Part shown: positions 33,072-41,630 of the stretch, piece after piece
Position numbering within the stretch: position 1 is the stretch's first letter
How the letters are laid out: every line of letters begins with the position of its first letter
Origin: an uncultured Collinsella sp.
GTDB taxonomy: Bacteria > Actinomycetota > Coriobacteriia > Coriobacteriales > Coriobacteriaceae
DNA: 51,359 nucleotides
Assembly (NCBI GenBank): GCA_902482035.1
Contig: CABSYW010000018.1
Coordinates: forward strand, 1 to 51,359
Direction of reading: 5' to 3'
Notes under the pieces: model-generated
What the model saw: the letters and a program-made list of their open reading frames with translations, nothing else
What the model was told of the DNA's origin: nothing
Database searches by the model: none
Position numbers and translations under genes: made by a program

Positions 33072-33794
33072 ATGAACGCTTCGTCTAAAAAGAAACTGAG
33101 CCAATACGAGCGCTTGGCGGGCATGTTGCGTGACCGCATCGCCGCCGGTATCTACGCACGCGGAGACAAGCTGCCGTCCGAGATGGAACTCATGGACGAA
33201 TCGGGGCTGTCGCGCAGCACCGTGCGCCACGCCCTTAAGGTTCTCGTTGATGAGGGCCTGGTGCGCACCGAGCGCGGGCGTGGCGCCTTTGTGGCCGACA
33301 CGCCCGCGCTCCACGAGAACAACCTAGTGTTTTCGAGCTATACCAAGCAGGTCGAAGGCCAGGGCATGAAGCCCACCACGCGCACCGTGGACTCGGGCTT
33401 TGCCAAGGCGGCCGGCAGCATAGCTAAGTTCTTTGACGCCGCCGTGGGCAGCAAGCTCGTCAAACTTGTCCGCCTGCGTTATCTGGACGACGCGCCGCTG
33501 TGCCTGGAGACCACCTACCTGCCGCCAAGCTTCGAGACGCTCATCGATCGCGATATTAACGGTTCACTCTACGCCACGCTACGACAGGAGTTCCATCGCG
33601 CGCCGGCACAGGGGCATAAGACCGTTGAGGTGTGCTATGCCTCGCAAAACGAGGCGTTTTTGCTCAACGTCGAGCGCGGGCAGGCGCTGATCCTAATCAC
33701 CGACTACGTCTACGACACCGACGGCCGCCCGCTCCATGTCTCCAAGCGCATCCAGCGCACCGACCGCGCCAAATACACCGAGCCCATCGGCTAA
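33072..33794 (+). CDS. GntR/UTRA-family transcriptional regulator 4
   Basis: A 240-residue HutC-type regulator. The winged helix spans about 8-75 (LPSEMELMDESGLSRSTVRHAL, then RTERGRGAFV) and the UTRA domain about 95-235. It is transcribed away from SIS deglycase 4, and repeated GGCATACA sites lie between the two start codons. It therefore most likely controls both itself and that gene. A bidirectional terminator follows the stop. Confidence 0.88.
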   Translation: MNASSKKKLSQYERLAGMLRDRIAAGIYARGDKLPSEMELMDESGLSRSTVRHALKVLVDEGLVRTERGRGAFVADTPALHENNLVFSSYTKQVEGQGMKPTTRTVDSGFAKAAGSIAKFFDAAVGSKLVKLVRLRYLDDAPLCLETTYLPPSFETLIDRDINGSLYATLRQEFHRAPAQGHKTVEVCYASQNEAFLLNVERGQALILITDYVYDTDGRPLHVSKRIQRTDRAKYTEPIG

Positions 33795-33802
33795 CCACCA
33801 CC

Positions 33803-33843
33803 AAAACCACCACAAAGGGGACAGGCACCTTTGTGGTGGTTTT
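33803..33843 (+). terminator. bidirectional terminator between GntR 4 and GNAT
   Basis: AAAACCACCACAAAGG pairs with CCTTTGTGGTGGTTTT around GGGACAGGCA, giving T or A runs on both sides. It serves the converging genes and overlaps the GNAT stop codon. Confidence 0.85.
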
Positions 33844-34423
33844 AGGCGAGGAGGTCGGGGAACCAGGTTGGTTTGGGTTGGTTGGGTGTGCGCTCGGCTA
33901 GGACCAGCTCCATCCAACACATATCGTACCAGCGGCCGAACTTTTGGGCGCAGCGGTCAAAGGCACCCACCAGGCGATATCCCATATGGGCATGGAAATC
34001 CTGGCTGTTGTGCGTCAGGTACTCGTCGTCCTTGTCGTGCGGCACGGCGATGAGCGCGCACATGTTGGTGATGCCCATCGCGACCAGGCATTGCTTGAGC
34101 GCATCGTGCAGCTTGCGACCCAGCCCGCCATGGCGCACATCGCGTGCCAGGTAGATTGACGTCTCGACCGACCAGTCGTATGCCTCGCGGCTGTTAAGCG
34201 GACTCACGTAGGCATAGCCTACCGGACGCCCGTCCAGCTCCATCACCAGATACGGATAGCGCTTGAGCGTACGCTCGATACGCCCGGCGAACTCCTCAAC
34301 GCTCGGCACCTCGTATTCGCAGGTAATCGCCGTCTGGCGCACATACGGCTCATAGATGGCAAGCAACGCCGGCGCATCATCGGGCGTCGCCAGGCGAATC
34401 GTCGGCTCGGACATCTCGGTCAT
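33842..34423 (-). CDS. GNAT N-acetyltransferase, phosphinothricin-acetyltransferase-like
   Basis: A 193-residue single-domain acetyltransferase. The acetyl-CoA loop reads RHGGLGRKLHDAL near residue 98. The N-terminus IRLATPDDAPALLAIYEPYV and SVETSIYLARDVR match the PAT/bar-like group, which acetylates amino groups of amino acids or related compounds. The actual acceptor is unknown, and a role in detoxification is only suggested by the family. GAGAAGGG lies a few bases before the ATG. It is the last gene before the terminator shared with GntR 4. Confidence 0.85.
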   Translation of the reverse strand: MTEMSEPTIRLATPDDAPALLAIYEPYVRQTAITCEYEVPSVEEFAGRIERTLKRYPYLVMELDGRPVGYAYVSPLNSREAYDWSVETSIYLARDVRHGGLGRKLHDALKQCLVAMGITNMCALIAVPHDKDDEYLTHNSQDFHAHMGYRLVGAFDRCAQKFGRWYDMCWMELVLAERTPNQPKPTWFPDLLA

Positions 34424-34444
34424 ACAACCCTTCTCCCCAAAAGC

Positions 34445-34486
34445 AAAGGCCGCCCTGCGCCAAGCTCAGGCGCAGGGCGGCCCCTT
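34445..34486 (-). terminator. terminator after threonine aldolase
   Basis: A 15-bp stem GGCCGCCCTGCGCC/GGCGCAGGGCGGCC with a short loop is followed by TTTGCTTTT on the minus strand. The stem shares GCGCAGGGCGG with structured family B at 47.7 and 48.6 kb. Confidence 0.8.
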
Positions 34487-34500
34487 GTCATTACATCAGG

Positions 34501-35526
34501 CTACAGGACAGCCGCCAACGCGTCGATATCCTCCTGCGTCGTGGCCCAGCTGGTGCAAAAGCGCACCACCGTGTGGGTATCGTCGTACTTTTCCCAGTAC
34601 TCGATCGCCGCATGCTCGCGAATGCGGGCCATGTCCTCGTTGGGCAGAATCACGAACTGCTGGTTTGTGGGCGTCTCCAAGAAGAACCGGTAGCCGTGCT
34701 CGTGCAGCACGCGACGAAGCGCCTGCGCGGTTTCGATCGCCTGGCGACCAATCTCAAAATACAGGCCGTCGGTAAAGAGCGCCTCAAACTGCACGCCCGT
34801 GAGACGGCCCTTGGCCAACAGCGCGCCGTGCTGCTTAATACGCGGAATGGGATGCGCCGGGGCGTGCATGCCGCAAAACACCACGGCCTCGCCGCACAGA
34901 GCGCCGCACTTGGTGCCGCCGATGTAGAACACGTCACACAGCTGCGCCAGCTCGGGCAGGGTAATGTCGCACTCATCGGCCGCCAGCGCATAGGCCAGGC
35001 GGGCGCCATCCACAAACAGCGGAATCTCGCGCTTCTGGCACACTGCGTGAATCGCCGCGAGCTCGGCCTTGGAGTACAGCGTGCCGTACTCGGTCGATAG
35101 ACTCACGTACACGGCACCCGGAAACACCGTGTGCTCGTAGCTCTCGTTTTCATAGAATACCTGGATATAGTTCTCGAGGTCCTCGGCGTGCATCTTGCCC
35201 TCATAGCCGGGGATGGTGAGCACCTTGTGGCCGCCAAACTCGATGGCGCCCGCCTCGTGGCAGGCGACGTGGCCAGTCTCGGCAGCAACGACTCCCTCGT
35301 ACGGCGCGAGCAGCATGTCGATCACCGTCGCGTTGGCCTGCGTGCCGCCCACCAGCAAAAACACGTCAGCATCGGGGGCCTGGCAGGCCTCGCGGATAAG
35401 CTGCTTGGCACGCTCGGTATGCGCATCGGTACCGTAGCCGGGCTGCGGCTCCATATTGGTGTCGACGAGCGCCTGCAGCACTGCCGGATGTGCGCCGTGG
35501 GAATAATCGTTGTTAAACGCGAGCAT
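34501..35526 (-). CDS. ltaE: low-specificity L-threonine aldolase (beta-eliminating lyase family)
   Basis: A 341-residue PLP enzyme that splits threonine or allo-threonine to glycine and acetaldehyde. The N-terminal FNNDYSHGAHPAVL, the cofactor-stacking region GGTQAN near residue 60 and FVDGARLAYAL near residue 170 are diagnostic. The PLP lysine lies in YIGGTKCGAL near residue 205. The length is normal for the family. The gene starts just 45 bp after the PAP2 stop on the same strand, so co-transcription from further upstream is possible. A strong terminator follows. Confidence 0.9.
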   Translation of the reverse strand: MLAFNNDYSHGAHPAVLQALVDTNMEPQPGYGTDAHTERAKQLIREACQAPDADVFLLVGGTQANATVIDMLLAPYEGVVAAETGHVACHEAGAIEFGGHKVLTIPGYEGKMHAEDLENYIQVFYENESYEHTVFPGAVYVSLSTEYGTLYSKAELAAIHAVCQKREIPLFVDGARLAYALAADECDITLPELAQLCDVFYIGGTKCGALCGEAVVFCGMHAPAHPIPRIKQHGALLAKGRLTGVQFEALFTDGLYFEIGRQAIETAQALRRVLHEHGYRFFLETPTNQQFVILPNEDMARIREHAAIEYWEKYDDTHTVVRFCTSWATTQEDIDALAAVL

Positions 35527-35571
35527 GGCAATCCTCTCTTACCGGGTATCGGCCAGATGATTCAAACGGAG

Positions 35572-36435
35572 CTATTGTACGCCGTTGGGATAGGCAATGC
35601 GTGCGGCAAGGCACTCAAGTGCCAGTACCAGGGCAAAACCGCAGCTCACATCAGTCAAAAAGTGCGCTCCAATCACGATGCGCCCAAAGGCGACGAGCGC
35701 CACGATCACAGCCGCCGCCCAAAAGATCACGCGGCGACGCGAAGGTTTTTCCTTAAAGGCTGCCGCGGGAAGCCCGGCGAGCATAAGGCCAATCGCCGCA
35801 TGCGCCGTGTGTCCGCTCGCAAACGACTTGAACCCGTCCTTGATCACGCCGGCGGCGATATAGGTCCACTTGTCGGGATTGCCGATCACCCACCACGGCT
35901 GAAAATTGAGCCCCGGCGTGACCTCGATCACGCGCATGCGCGGGCGCGACCACAACGGCTTAACAATGACGTTGAGGATGATGGCCTGAGCGACCCACAC
36001 GGCAAGCACCATCAACGCCCAGCGCGTAAGCTCGTCGGGCGCGGTGTCGCGCGTAAGGCGGTAGGCGATGAAGTTGGCTGCGATGACCAACGCAAACGTC
36101 AGAACCAGCTGAAACGCAATAAGCTTGCCGCCGACGCGCAGCGATCCGACAATCTCGTAGCCGACCAGGCCCACGTTGATCAAAACGCCCAGCGCAGCGA
36201 GCCACTTGCTCGCCTTGGAATCGGGGCGTACCGAGCGCACGAGCATGACGCCCGCGATGCTCGCCGTCAGCTCGAACGGCAGCTCGCCGGCCGCCTCGAT
36301 AAAGCGGCCGTACATGCTGCCGATGTTGAACAGCGCGCTCGAGATCTGATAATCGAAGAAACTGCCCACGCCCAGACAAAGACACAGGACAACCGCGATA
36401 ATGGCGACATCTTTCTTATAGATGTATCCGAACAT
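35572..36435 (-). CDS. PAP2-family membrane phosphatase
   Basis: A 287-residue protein with about six hydrophobic segments and the three PAP2 signature motifs in order: VKPLWSRPR (KxxxxxxRP), FASGHTAHA (PSGH-like) and GRIVIGAHFLTDV (SRxxxxxHxxxD-like). These enzymes remove phosphate from lipid phosphates such as undecaprenyl pyrophosphate or phosphatidic acid at the membrane. The start is set by GAAAGGAAAG before the ATG. Structured element family A copy 3 lies in its 5' upstream region, about 100 bp from the start codon. Confidence 0.87.
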   Translation of the reverse strand: MFGYIYKKDVAIIAVVLCLCLGVGSFFDYQISSALFNIGSMYGRFIEAAGELPFELTASIAGVMLVRSVRPDSKASKWLAALGVLINVGLVGYEIVGSLRVGGKLIAFQLVLTFALVIAANFIAYRLTRDTAPDELTRWALMVLAVWVAQAIILNVIVKPLWSRPRMRVIEVTPGLNFQPWWVIGNPDKWTYIAAGVIKDGFKSFASGHTAHAAIGLMLAGLPAAAFKEKPSRRRVIFWAAAVIVALVAFGRIVIGAHFLTDVSCGFALVLALECLAARIAYPNGVQ

Positions 36436-36536
36436 GCTTTCCTTTCGGTCGGGCGAAGGGTCGACCCGCAACGTGGTGGGGCAAAGATAGCTTTGTCCCA
36501 TAAATACCCTTACAGGTTGAGCATAAGTGAGCGAAA

Positions 36537-36632
36537 ACGTTCCATTTGTGGCAAGGTGGCCCGAAGGAGGAGGGAAGCGTACTTGCGTACGCGACCGACG
36601 AGTGAGGGTCAGATTGCCCAAATGGAGCGTTT
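36537..36632 (-). ncRNA. candidate structured RNA family A, copy 3
   Basis: The outer stem AACGTTCCATTTG/CAAATGGAGCGTT differs in sequence from copies 1 and 2 but pairs equally well. Inside are GGCAA/TTGCC, the same GGT/AGA internal loop, GGCCC/GGGTC and an unrelated apical hairpin AAGCGTAC/GTACGC. Flanks GCGAAAAC and GTTTGCAGCGTCGA are conserved. It begins 15 nt after the mfd stop codon and lacks the extra stop-adjacent hairpin. Confidence 0.55.
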
Positions 36633-36646
36633 GCAGCGTCGACCCG

Positions 36647-39600
36647 TTAGTCGTCGTCGCTGGCACCCAACTGCTGCAGCAGCATGAGCGCGGCCGCCAC
36701 GGGGCCGGTGCCGTCGTTGGCGTCGAGGCCGCGGCCCAGGCCGCTGCCCGCGCCGGCGCCCGCCTTGTAGGGCACCGATAGCTTGCGGCTCTTGGGGAAG
36801 TTCACCGCACCGTAGCGAGTCTTAAGCTCAAAGGCCACCTTCTTGGGCACTTCGACGCCCAAAAACGTGATGCGTCCGCCGCTGAGCGTGACGCTCTCGA
36901 GCCCCAGGCGCTCGCCGCGAATACGAATGCGCGCGCGGTTGAACAGGCTGAGTCCCGCCAACGGCAGCTCGCCATGCGCGGCCTCGGTCTCCTCCTGCAC
37001 CTCGTCGATGCTCTCCAGATCCTCGGCCGCCGCGAGCTTGCGGTACACGAGCACGCGCTGGTCCACCGCCGGCATGTACTCCTCGGACAAGAAGTAGTCG
37101 GCCGGCAGGTTGATGCCCACGCTCGCCGCCTCCACGCCGGCATCGTCGTCGCCGCGTGCCTCGGCCACGGCCTGTCCCAGCATCTGCGTAAACAGGTCAA
37201 AGCCCACGCTCGACAGGTTACCGTGCTGCTCGGCACCCATGAGCGAACCGGCACCGCGGATCTCCAGATCGCGCATGGCGATGCGCATGCCGCTGCCCAG
37301 GTCCTGGAACTCGGAAAGCGCGGTCAGGCGCGCCGTCGCCTCCTCGGTAAGCGGCAGCTCGCCGGGGAACATAAAGTACGCGTATGCCTGCGTGGCCGAG
37401 CGGCCCACGCGGCCCTTGAGCTGGTAGAGCTGCGCCAGGCCCAGGCGCTGCGAGTCCTCGATGATGAGCGTGTTGGCCGTTGCGTTGTCGATACCGCTCT
37501 CCACGATGGTCGTGGCGATAAGCACGTCGATCTTTTTGGTCGCGAACTCGATCATCACGTCCTCGACCTCGCGCGGGCTCATCTTGCCGTGCGCCACGCC
37601 CACGCGCGCCTCGGGCGCGGCCTCGTGCACGCGCGCCACGGCATCGTCGATGGTCTTGACGCGGTTGGACACGTAATACACCTGACCGCCGCGACCCACC
37701 TCCAGGCGAATCGCCGCGCTCACCACGTCGGGGTCGTACTCCCCCACGTGCACGATCACGGGACGACGCCCAGTCGGCGGCGTGGTGATCAGGCTCATGT
37801 CGCGCACGCCGCTCGTGGCCATCTGCATGGTTCGCGGAATAGGCGTTGCCGAGAGCGTGAGCACGTCGATTTGCTCGCGCAGATTTTTGAGCTGCTCCTT
37901 GTGCTGCACACCAAAGCGCTGCTCTTCGTCGATGATCACCATGCCCAGGTTCTTGGGGTTCACATCGGCAGAAAGCAAGCGGTGCGTGCCGATGAGTACA
38001 TCAATCGTGCCCTCGGCAAACGCCTTGAGCGCGCGCTTTTGCTGCGCCGGGGTGCGGAAGCGGCTGAGCACCTCAACCTCCAGGCCAAACGGGGCAAAGC
38101 GCTCAAAGAATGTCTCGTAGTGCTGTTGAGCCAGAATGGTCGTGGGGCAGAGCACCATGACCTGGCGGCCGGAGTCCACGCACTTAAAGGCTGCGCGCAG
38201 GGCGACCTCGGTCTTGCCGAAACCCACGTCGCCGCACAGCAGGCGGTCCATGGGCTTGGGCGCCTCCATGTCTGCCTTGATGTCGGCGATAGCCTCCAGC
38301 TGGTCGCGTGTCTCGTCGTAGGGGAAGCTCTCCTCCATCTCGATCTGCTCAGGCGTATCGGGCGGACAGGCGATACCGGTAATCGACGAGCGGCGCGTAT
38401 ACAGGTCGACCAGGTCAAACGCCAGCTTTTTGGCATTCTTGCGCGCCTTGTTGGTAGCCCGCGTCCAGTCGGCGGTGTTGAGCCTGGTCAAGCGCGGTTT
38501 ATCGCCGTCGGGACCAACGTAGCGCGTAATGCGGTCAACCTGCTCCAGCGGCACGTAGAGCTTGTCGCCATCGGCATATTCCAGCAAAAAGTAGTCGCGT
38601 TCCTTGCCGCCCACTTCCTGGCGCGCGATCTCGCTAAAGAGCGCGATGCCGTGGGTAGCGTGCACCACGTAGTCGCCCGGCTTAAACGGGAAGGTGATCT
38701 GCGTAATGTCAACCTTGCGGCGGCTGCGCGCGCGGTTGGCATCCATTCGGGCGTTGAGGTCGGCGATCGAGAACACGGCCAGGTTGGCATCGGGCACCAC
38801 CACGCCCTGCGGCAGGGCAGCGTCCACAAAGGTCACGCGCCCGCGCGAGATGGTGGGCACGGCGGCGCCAGCGGCAGCCTGCGCGGCGCCCGCCTCGAGC
38901 GAGCGGGCGTTGAGCGCGTCGGCGCGACGCTCACGAATGGAAGCATGGGCCTCCTGGCGTGCGGCACGGTCGGCGGAATCCGCCGCTGCCACGCGCACGC
39001 GGTCGCCGATAGCGCCGGCATTTTCGGGCGCCGCGGTCAGCGATTCTTCAAAGGTAATGCCCTCGTCGCCAAAGGTAAGCTCCATCGACTCGCGCGCACC
39101 GCGGTCGGGGATGGCAAACACGCAGGCATAGCGCTTACCCACGACCTCCTGGATGCGCGTCATGAAACGGTTGTCCGAGCCTGCGATGGCAGGCTGCTCA
39201 ATCTTGAGCTCGGCCGTCACCGCACCGCCGGCACGGATGAGGCTCACGTAGTTCAGGCGCTGCTGGGAACCAAAGTCGAGTTGCTGGGCACGCACGTACA
39301 GACCGTCCAGGCGGTCGACACCCGCCTCGCCGGCACGTGCCTCGATATCCTCGTAGGCGTGCAGGCAATCGTCGAACAGCGAGCGCGGCTCGGACAGCAC
39401 CACGAGCGCCTTGCCGCTCACATGCGATAGCGGGCTCACGGTCTGGCCGTACATCACCGGCAAAAAGCGGTCGAGCTCAGGCGTGACGATGCGCGCATCC
39501 ACCATCTCGAGCAGCGCCGCCAACTTGCTGTCGTCCTGGCTGGCGCGGTAGAGCGCCACATGCATGTTGTGGACGGCATCGTCGGTAAGCGCCAGCTCGC

Positions 39601-40279
39601 GGCAGGGGAAGATCTCGATACTGTCCTCGTTGCCGATGGTTTGGCCCGTGGAGCTCACCATACGGCGGATGCGGTCAATCTCATCGCCGAAAAACTCAAT
39701 GCGCACGGGCGCCTTTTCCTGCGCGGGAAACACCTCGACGGTGTCACCGTGCACGCGGAACAGACCGGGCGCATCGGCGGCACCGGCATTGGTGTAGCCC
39801 ATGCCCACCAGGCGCTGCGGCACCTCGTCAAAGGGAATCTCCTCGCCCACCGCAAAGGTCGTGGACTCCCAATAGTGGCTCTCGACCGGCGGCACGCAAC
39901 GCAGCAGCGCGCGAGCCGAGGCGACCATGATGCAATTGTCTCCGCGCACGATGCGTCCCAGTGCCTCGCAGCGCTGCGCCACCACGGCATCGTCGGGCGC
40001 CTGCTCGCGCCACGGATAGTCCTTGCGCTCGGGAAAACGGCACACGTGCGCTAGGCCCACGTAGGCGGCAAGGCTGCGCGCGGCGCGATCGGCCGCATCC
40101 TCGCCACTCACAATGTAGACCGTGGGACGCGGGCGGCGCGCAAACTGGGCGGCCGCCATAAGCGTGCGGCCCGACTGCGACACAGCCAGCGTCACGTCCT
40201 CGCCGGCATCGAGTCCGGCCTCGACGGTCTGCAGCGCCTCGGCAGTGTAGAGCTGTGCGGCTATACGGTGAATGAGCAT
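36647..40279 (-). CDS. mfd: transcription-repair coupling factor Mfd
   Basis: The 1210-residue ATPase removes stalled RNA polymerase from DNA lesions and recruits UvrA. In order it has a UvrB-like N-terminal module (about 1-350), a CarD-like RNA polymerase interaction domain (about 500-590: FKPGDYVVHATHGIALF), and the RecG-like translocase. Motif I of the translocase is CGDVGFGKTEVA, and a DEEQ box lies in IIDEEQRFG. The C-terminal regulatory domain covers about the last 200 residues. Insertions rich in Ala lie around 430-480. GGAGG precedes the ATG. The downstream end abuts structured element family A. Confidence 0.96.
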   Translation of the reverse strand: MLIHRIAAQLYTAEALQTVEAGLDAGEDVTLAVSQSGRTLMAAAQFARRPRPTVYIVSGEDAADRAARSLAAYVGLAHVCRFPERKDYPWREQAPDDAVVAQRCEALGRIVRGDNCIMVASARALLRCVPPVESHYWESTTFAVGEEIPFDEVPQRLVGMGYTNAGAADAPGLFRVHGDTVEVFPAQEKAPVRIEFFGDEIDRIRRMVSSTGQTIGNEDSIEIFPCRELALTDDAVHNMHVALYRASQDDSKLAALLEMVDARIVTPELDRFLPVMYGQTVSPLSHVSGKALVVLSEPRSLFDDCLHAYEDIEARAGEAGVDRLDGLYVRAQQLDFGSQQRLNYVSLIRAGGAVTAELKIEQPAIAGSDNRFMTRIQEVVGKRYACVFAIPDRGARESMELTFGDEGITFEESLTAAPENAGAIGDRVRVAAADSADRAARQEAHASIRERRADALNARSLEAGAAQAAAGAAVPTISRGRVTFVDAALPQGVVVPDANLAVFSIADLNARMDANRARSRRKVDITQITFPFKPGDYVVHATHGIALFSEIARQEVGGKERDYFLLEYADGDKLYVPLEQVDRITRYVGPDGDKPRLTRLNTADWTRATNKARKNAKKLAFDLVDLYTRRSSITGIACPPDTPEQIEMEESFPYDETRDQLEAIADIKADMEAPKPMDRLLCGDVGFGKTEVALRAAFKCVDSGRQVMVLCPTTILAQQHYETFFERFAPFGLEVEVLSRFRTPAQQKRALKAFAEGTIDVLIGTHRLLSADVNPKNLGMVIIDEEQRFGVQHKEQLKNLREQIDVLTLSATPIPRTMQMATSGVRDMSLITTPPTGRRPVIVHVGEYDPDVVSAAIRLEVGRGGQVYYVSNRVKTIDDAVARVHEAAPEARVGVAHGKMSPREVEDVMIEFATKKIDVLIATTIVESGIDNATANTLIIEDSQRLGLAQLYQLKGRVGRSATQAYAYFMFPGELPLTEEATARLTALSEFQDLGSGMRIAMRDLEIRGAGSLMGAEQHGNLSSVGFDLFTQMLGQAVAEARGDDDAGVEAASVGINLPADYFLSEEYMPAVDQRVLVYRKLAAAEDLESIDEVQEETEAAHGELPLAGLSLFNRARIRIRGERLGLESVTLSGGRITFLGVEVPKKVAFELKTRYGAVNFPKSRKLSVPYKAGAGAGSGLGRGLDANDGTGPVAAALMLLQQLGASDDD

Positions 40280-40408
40280 GCTGTTCCTCCGGCATTGCAA
40301 CGCCAAAAGCCCGCCGGGGCAAGCTCGGCGGGTCGTACGTCAAATACATTGTCTGTCATGGTAGCGCATGGAGAGGACTCCGGCTCAAGGGCAGACCCAG
40401 CCCCGCAA

Positions 40409-40441
40409 CAAAAACGCCAGACGGGCAAGCCGCCTGGCGTT
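40409..40441 (-). terminator. terminator of the zinc-ribbon membrane protein gene
   Basis: The stem AACGCCAGGCGG/CCGTCTGGCGTT is followed by TTTTT on the minus strand, 25 nt beyond the stop. Confidence 0.88.
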
Positions 40442-40465
40442 ATCAGAGTGAGCTATCCGCCGAAT

Positions 40466-41512
40466 CTAGTCGTAGACGCCCATTTTAAGCAGCGTGAAGA
40501 TCGGAGCGCCGTCACCCTGCGCGACGCGGACCGTGCAAGTCTCGGTACGGCCCATGGATGCGTCCGCTTGAATTGCGGCGATGAACTGGTTCTTTGGCAA
40601 GCCGTAGGTGCCCTCGGGGATGTCGGAAGGAAGTAACATGCCGCCAGCACTGTAGACCTCATAGGTGAGCTCGTAGATGTTGTCGCCAAGGTCAGTCGTG
40701 CCCGTAACGATGGCACACGGTGGGTTGTAATTTCCCTGGCCATATTCCTGTTTCAGATACAGGTACCCGTCATGCGCTTCGGCCGAATCAGGAATCGCCT
40801 GCCCCTCCGGCGTTCTGTCATAAGTCATATCGGCATCGGAAAGCGTCAGGCCCGTCAAGCGGTTGAGTTCCCTATTGACCGCATCAGTCGCCACGCGCTG
40901 GCGATTGCCGTTGTCATAGTCGCCTTTCTCGATTCGATACGGCGCATTGTCAATAAAATGGCACCAGATAAACTTGACCAGCTTGTATTTCTCGTCATCA
41001 GAAAGTCCGTCAGTCGAATCGAAGCCGCCCGCCTGATACCAGTCCCGATCGAAGTGCTCCTCCGTAAAGTTCGACAGGAACAGATTCGCGGCGGCATAGG
41101 TTGCCTGGTCGTTGAGGTCGACTTTTACGCTGCTGCCGGTCTGCCCAGGCTCTTCCGACTCTTCTTGCTCTTCGGCCGGCTTTTCCTTGGCGCTTCCCTT
41201 GTCCTTGTGCTCGGCCGAACCCTCGTCGGACCCAAGTACCGTAATCTGCGATGAATTGCCCTGCCCAAGCGGACCCAGCACGCCGGTCAGCGCCAGAGCG
41301 GCACCGCCGGCAACGAGCACGCCCACCACGCACATGCCGACAATCACCGCGCGCTTATGTGACTTCTTCTGCACGGGAGGCATCCCTGCCGCCGGCATCG
41401 ATGCGGGCTCAGCAGGCGCGGCCGCCGGAGAGGCAGCGCCCATGCGCGCCCCGCAGTTCGTGCAAAAATCGGTTCCGCCGGGCATCTCGGAGCCACACTT
41501 GGTGCAAAACAT
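40466..41512 (-). CDS. zinc-ribbon membrane-anchored protein
   Basis: A 348-residue protein that starts with a zinc ribbon (MFCTKCGSEMPGGTDFCTNCG). An Ala/Pro linker follows, then one membrane helix (about 50-72: AVIVGMCVVGVLVAGGAALAL), a charged Glu/Lys-rich stretch, and a soluble extracytoplasmic domain of about 240 residues. The layout is common in Coriobacteria and Firmicutes, with the zinc ribbon in the cytoplasm and a variable sensor-like outer domain. I do not recognise the outer domain. The start follows from the zinc ribbon beginning at once and from AAGGGG upstream. Confidence 0.8.
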   Translation of the reverse strand: MFCTKCGSEMPGGTDFCTNCGARMGAASPAAAPAEPASMPAAGMPPVQKKSHKRAVIVGMCVVGVLVAGGAALALTGVLGPLGQGNSSQITVLGSDEGSAEHKDKGSAKEKPAEEQEESEEPGQTGSSVKVDLNDQATYAAANLFLSNFTEEHFDRDWYQAGGFDSTDGLSDDEKYKLVKFIWCHFIDNAPYRIEKGDYDNGNRQRVATDAVNRELNRLTGLTLSDADMTYDRTPEGQAIPDSAEAHDGYLYLKQEYGQGNYNPPCAIVTGTTDLGDNIYELTYEVYSAGGMLLPSDIPEGTYGLPKNQFIAAIQADASMGRTETCTVRVAQGDGAPIFTLLKMGVYD

Positions 41513-41630
41513 ATTCGGGCATCCCCTTACAACAAACGGCATCTGCCGTCATCATATTGAGCCCTCGCGACCCAAATGTGTTGCGCAACATTGGCCAAAG
41601 CCTTCGGACGCCGGCAAAACGTGCCGGGCC

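Noticed and set aside
36974..39430. 818-codon plus-strand frame opposite mfd
   Set aside because: It is an antisense shadow of a well-conserved gene and has no recognisable domain or ribosome site.
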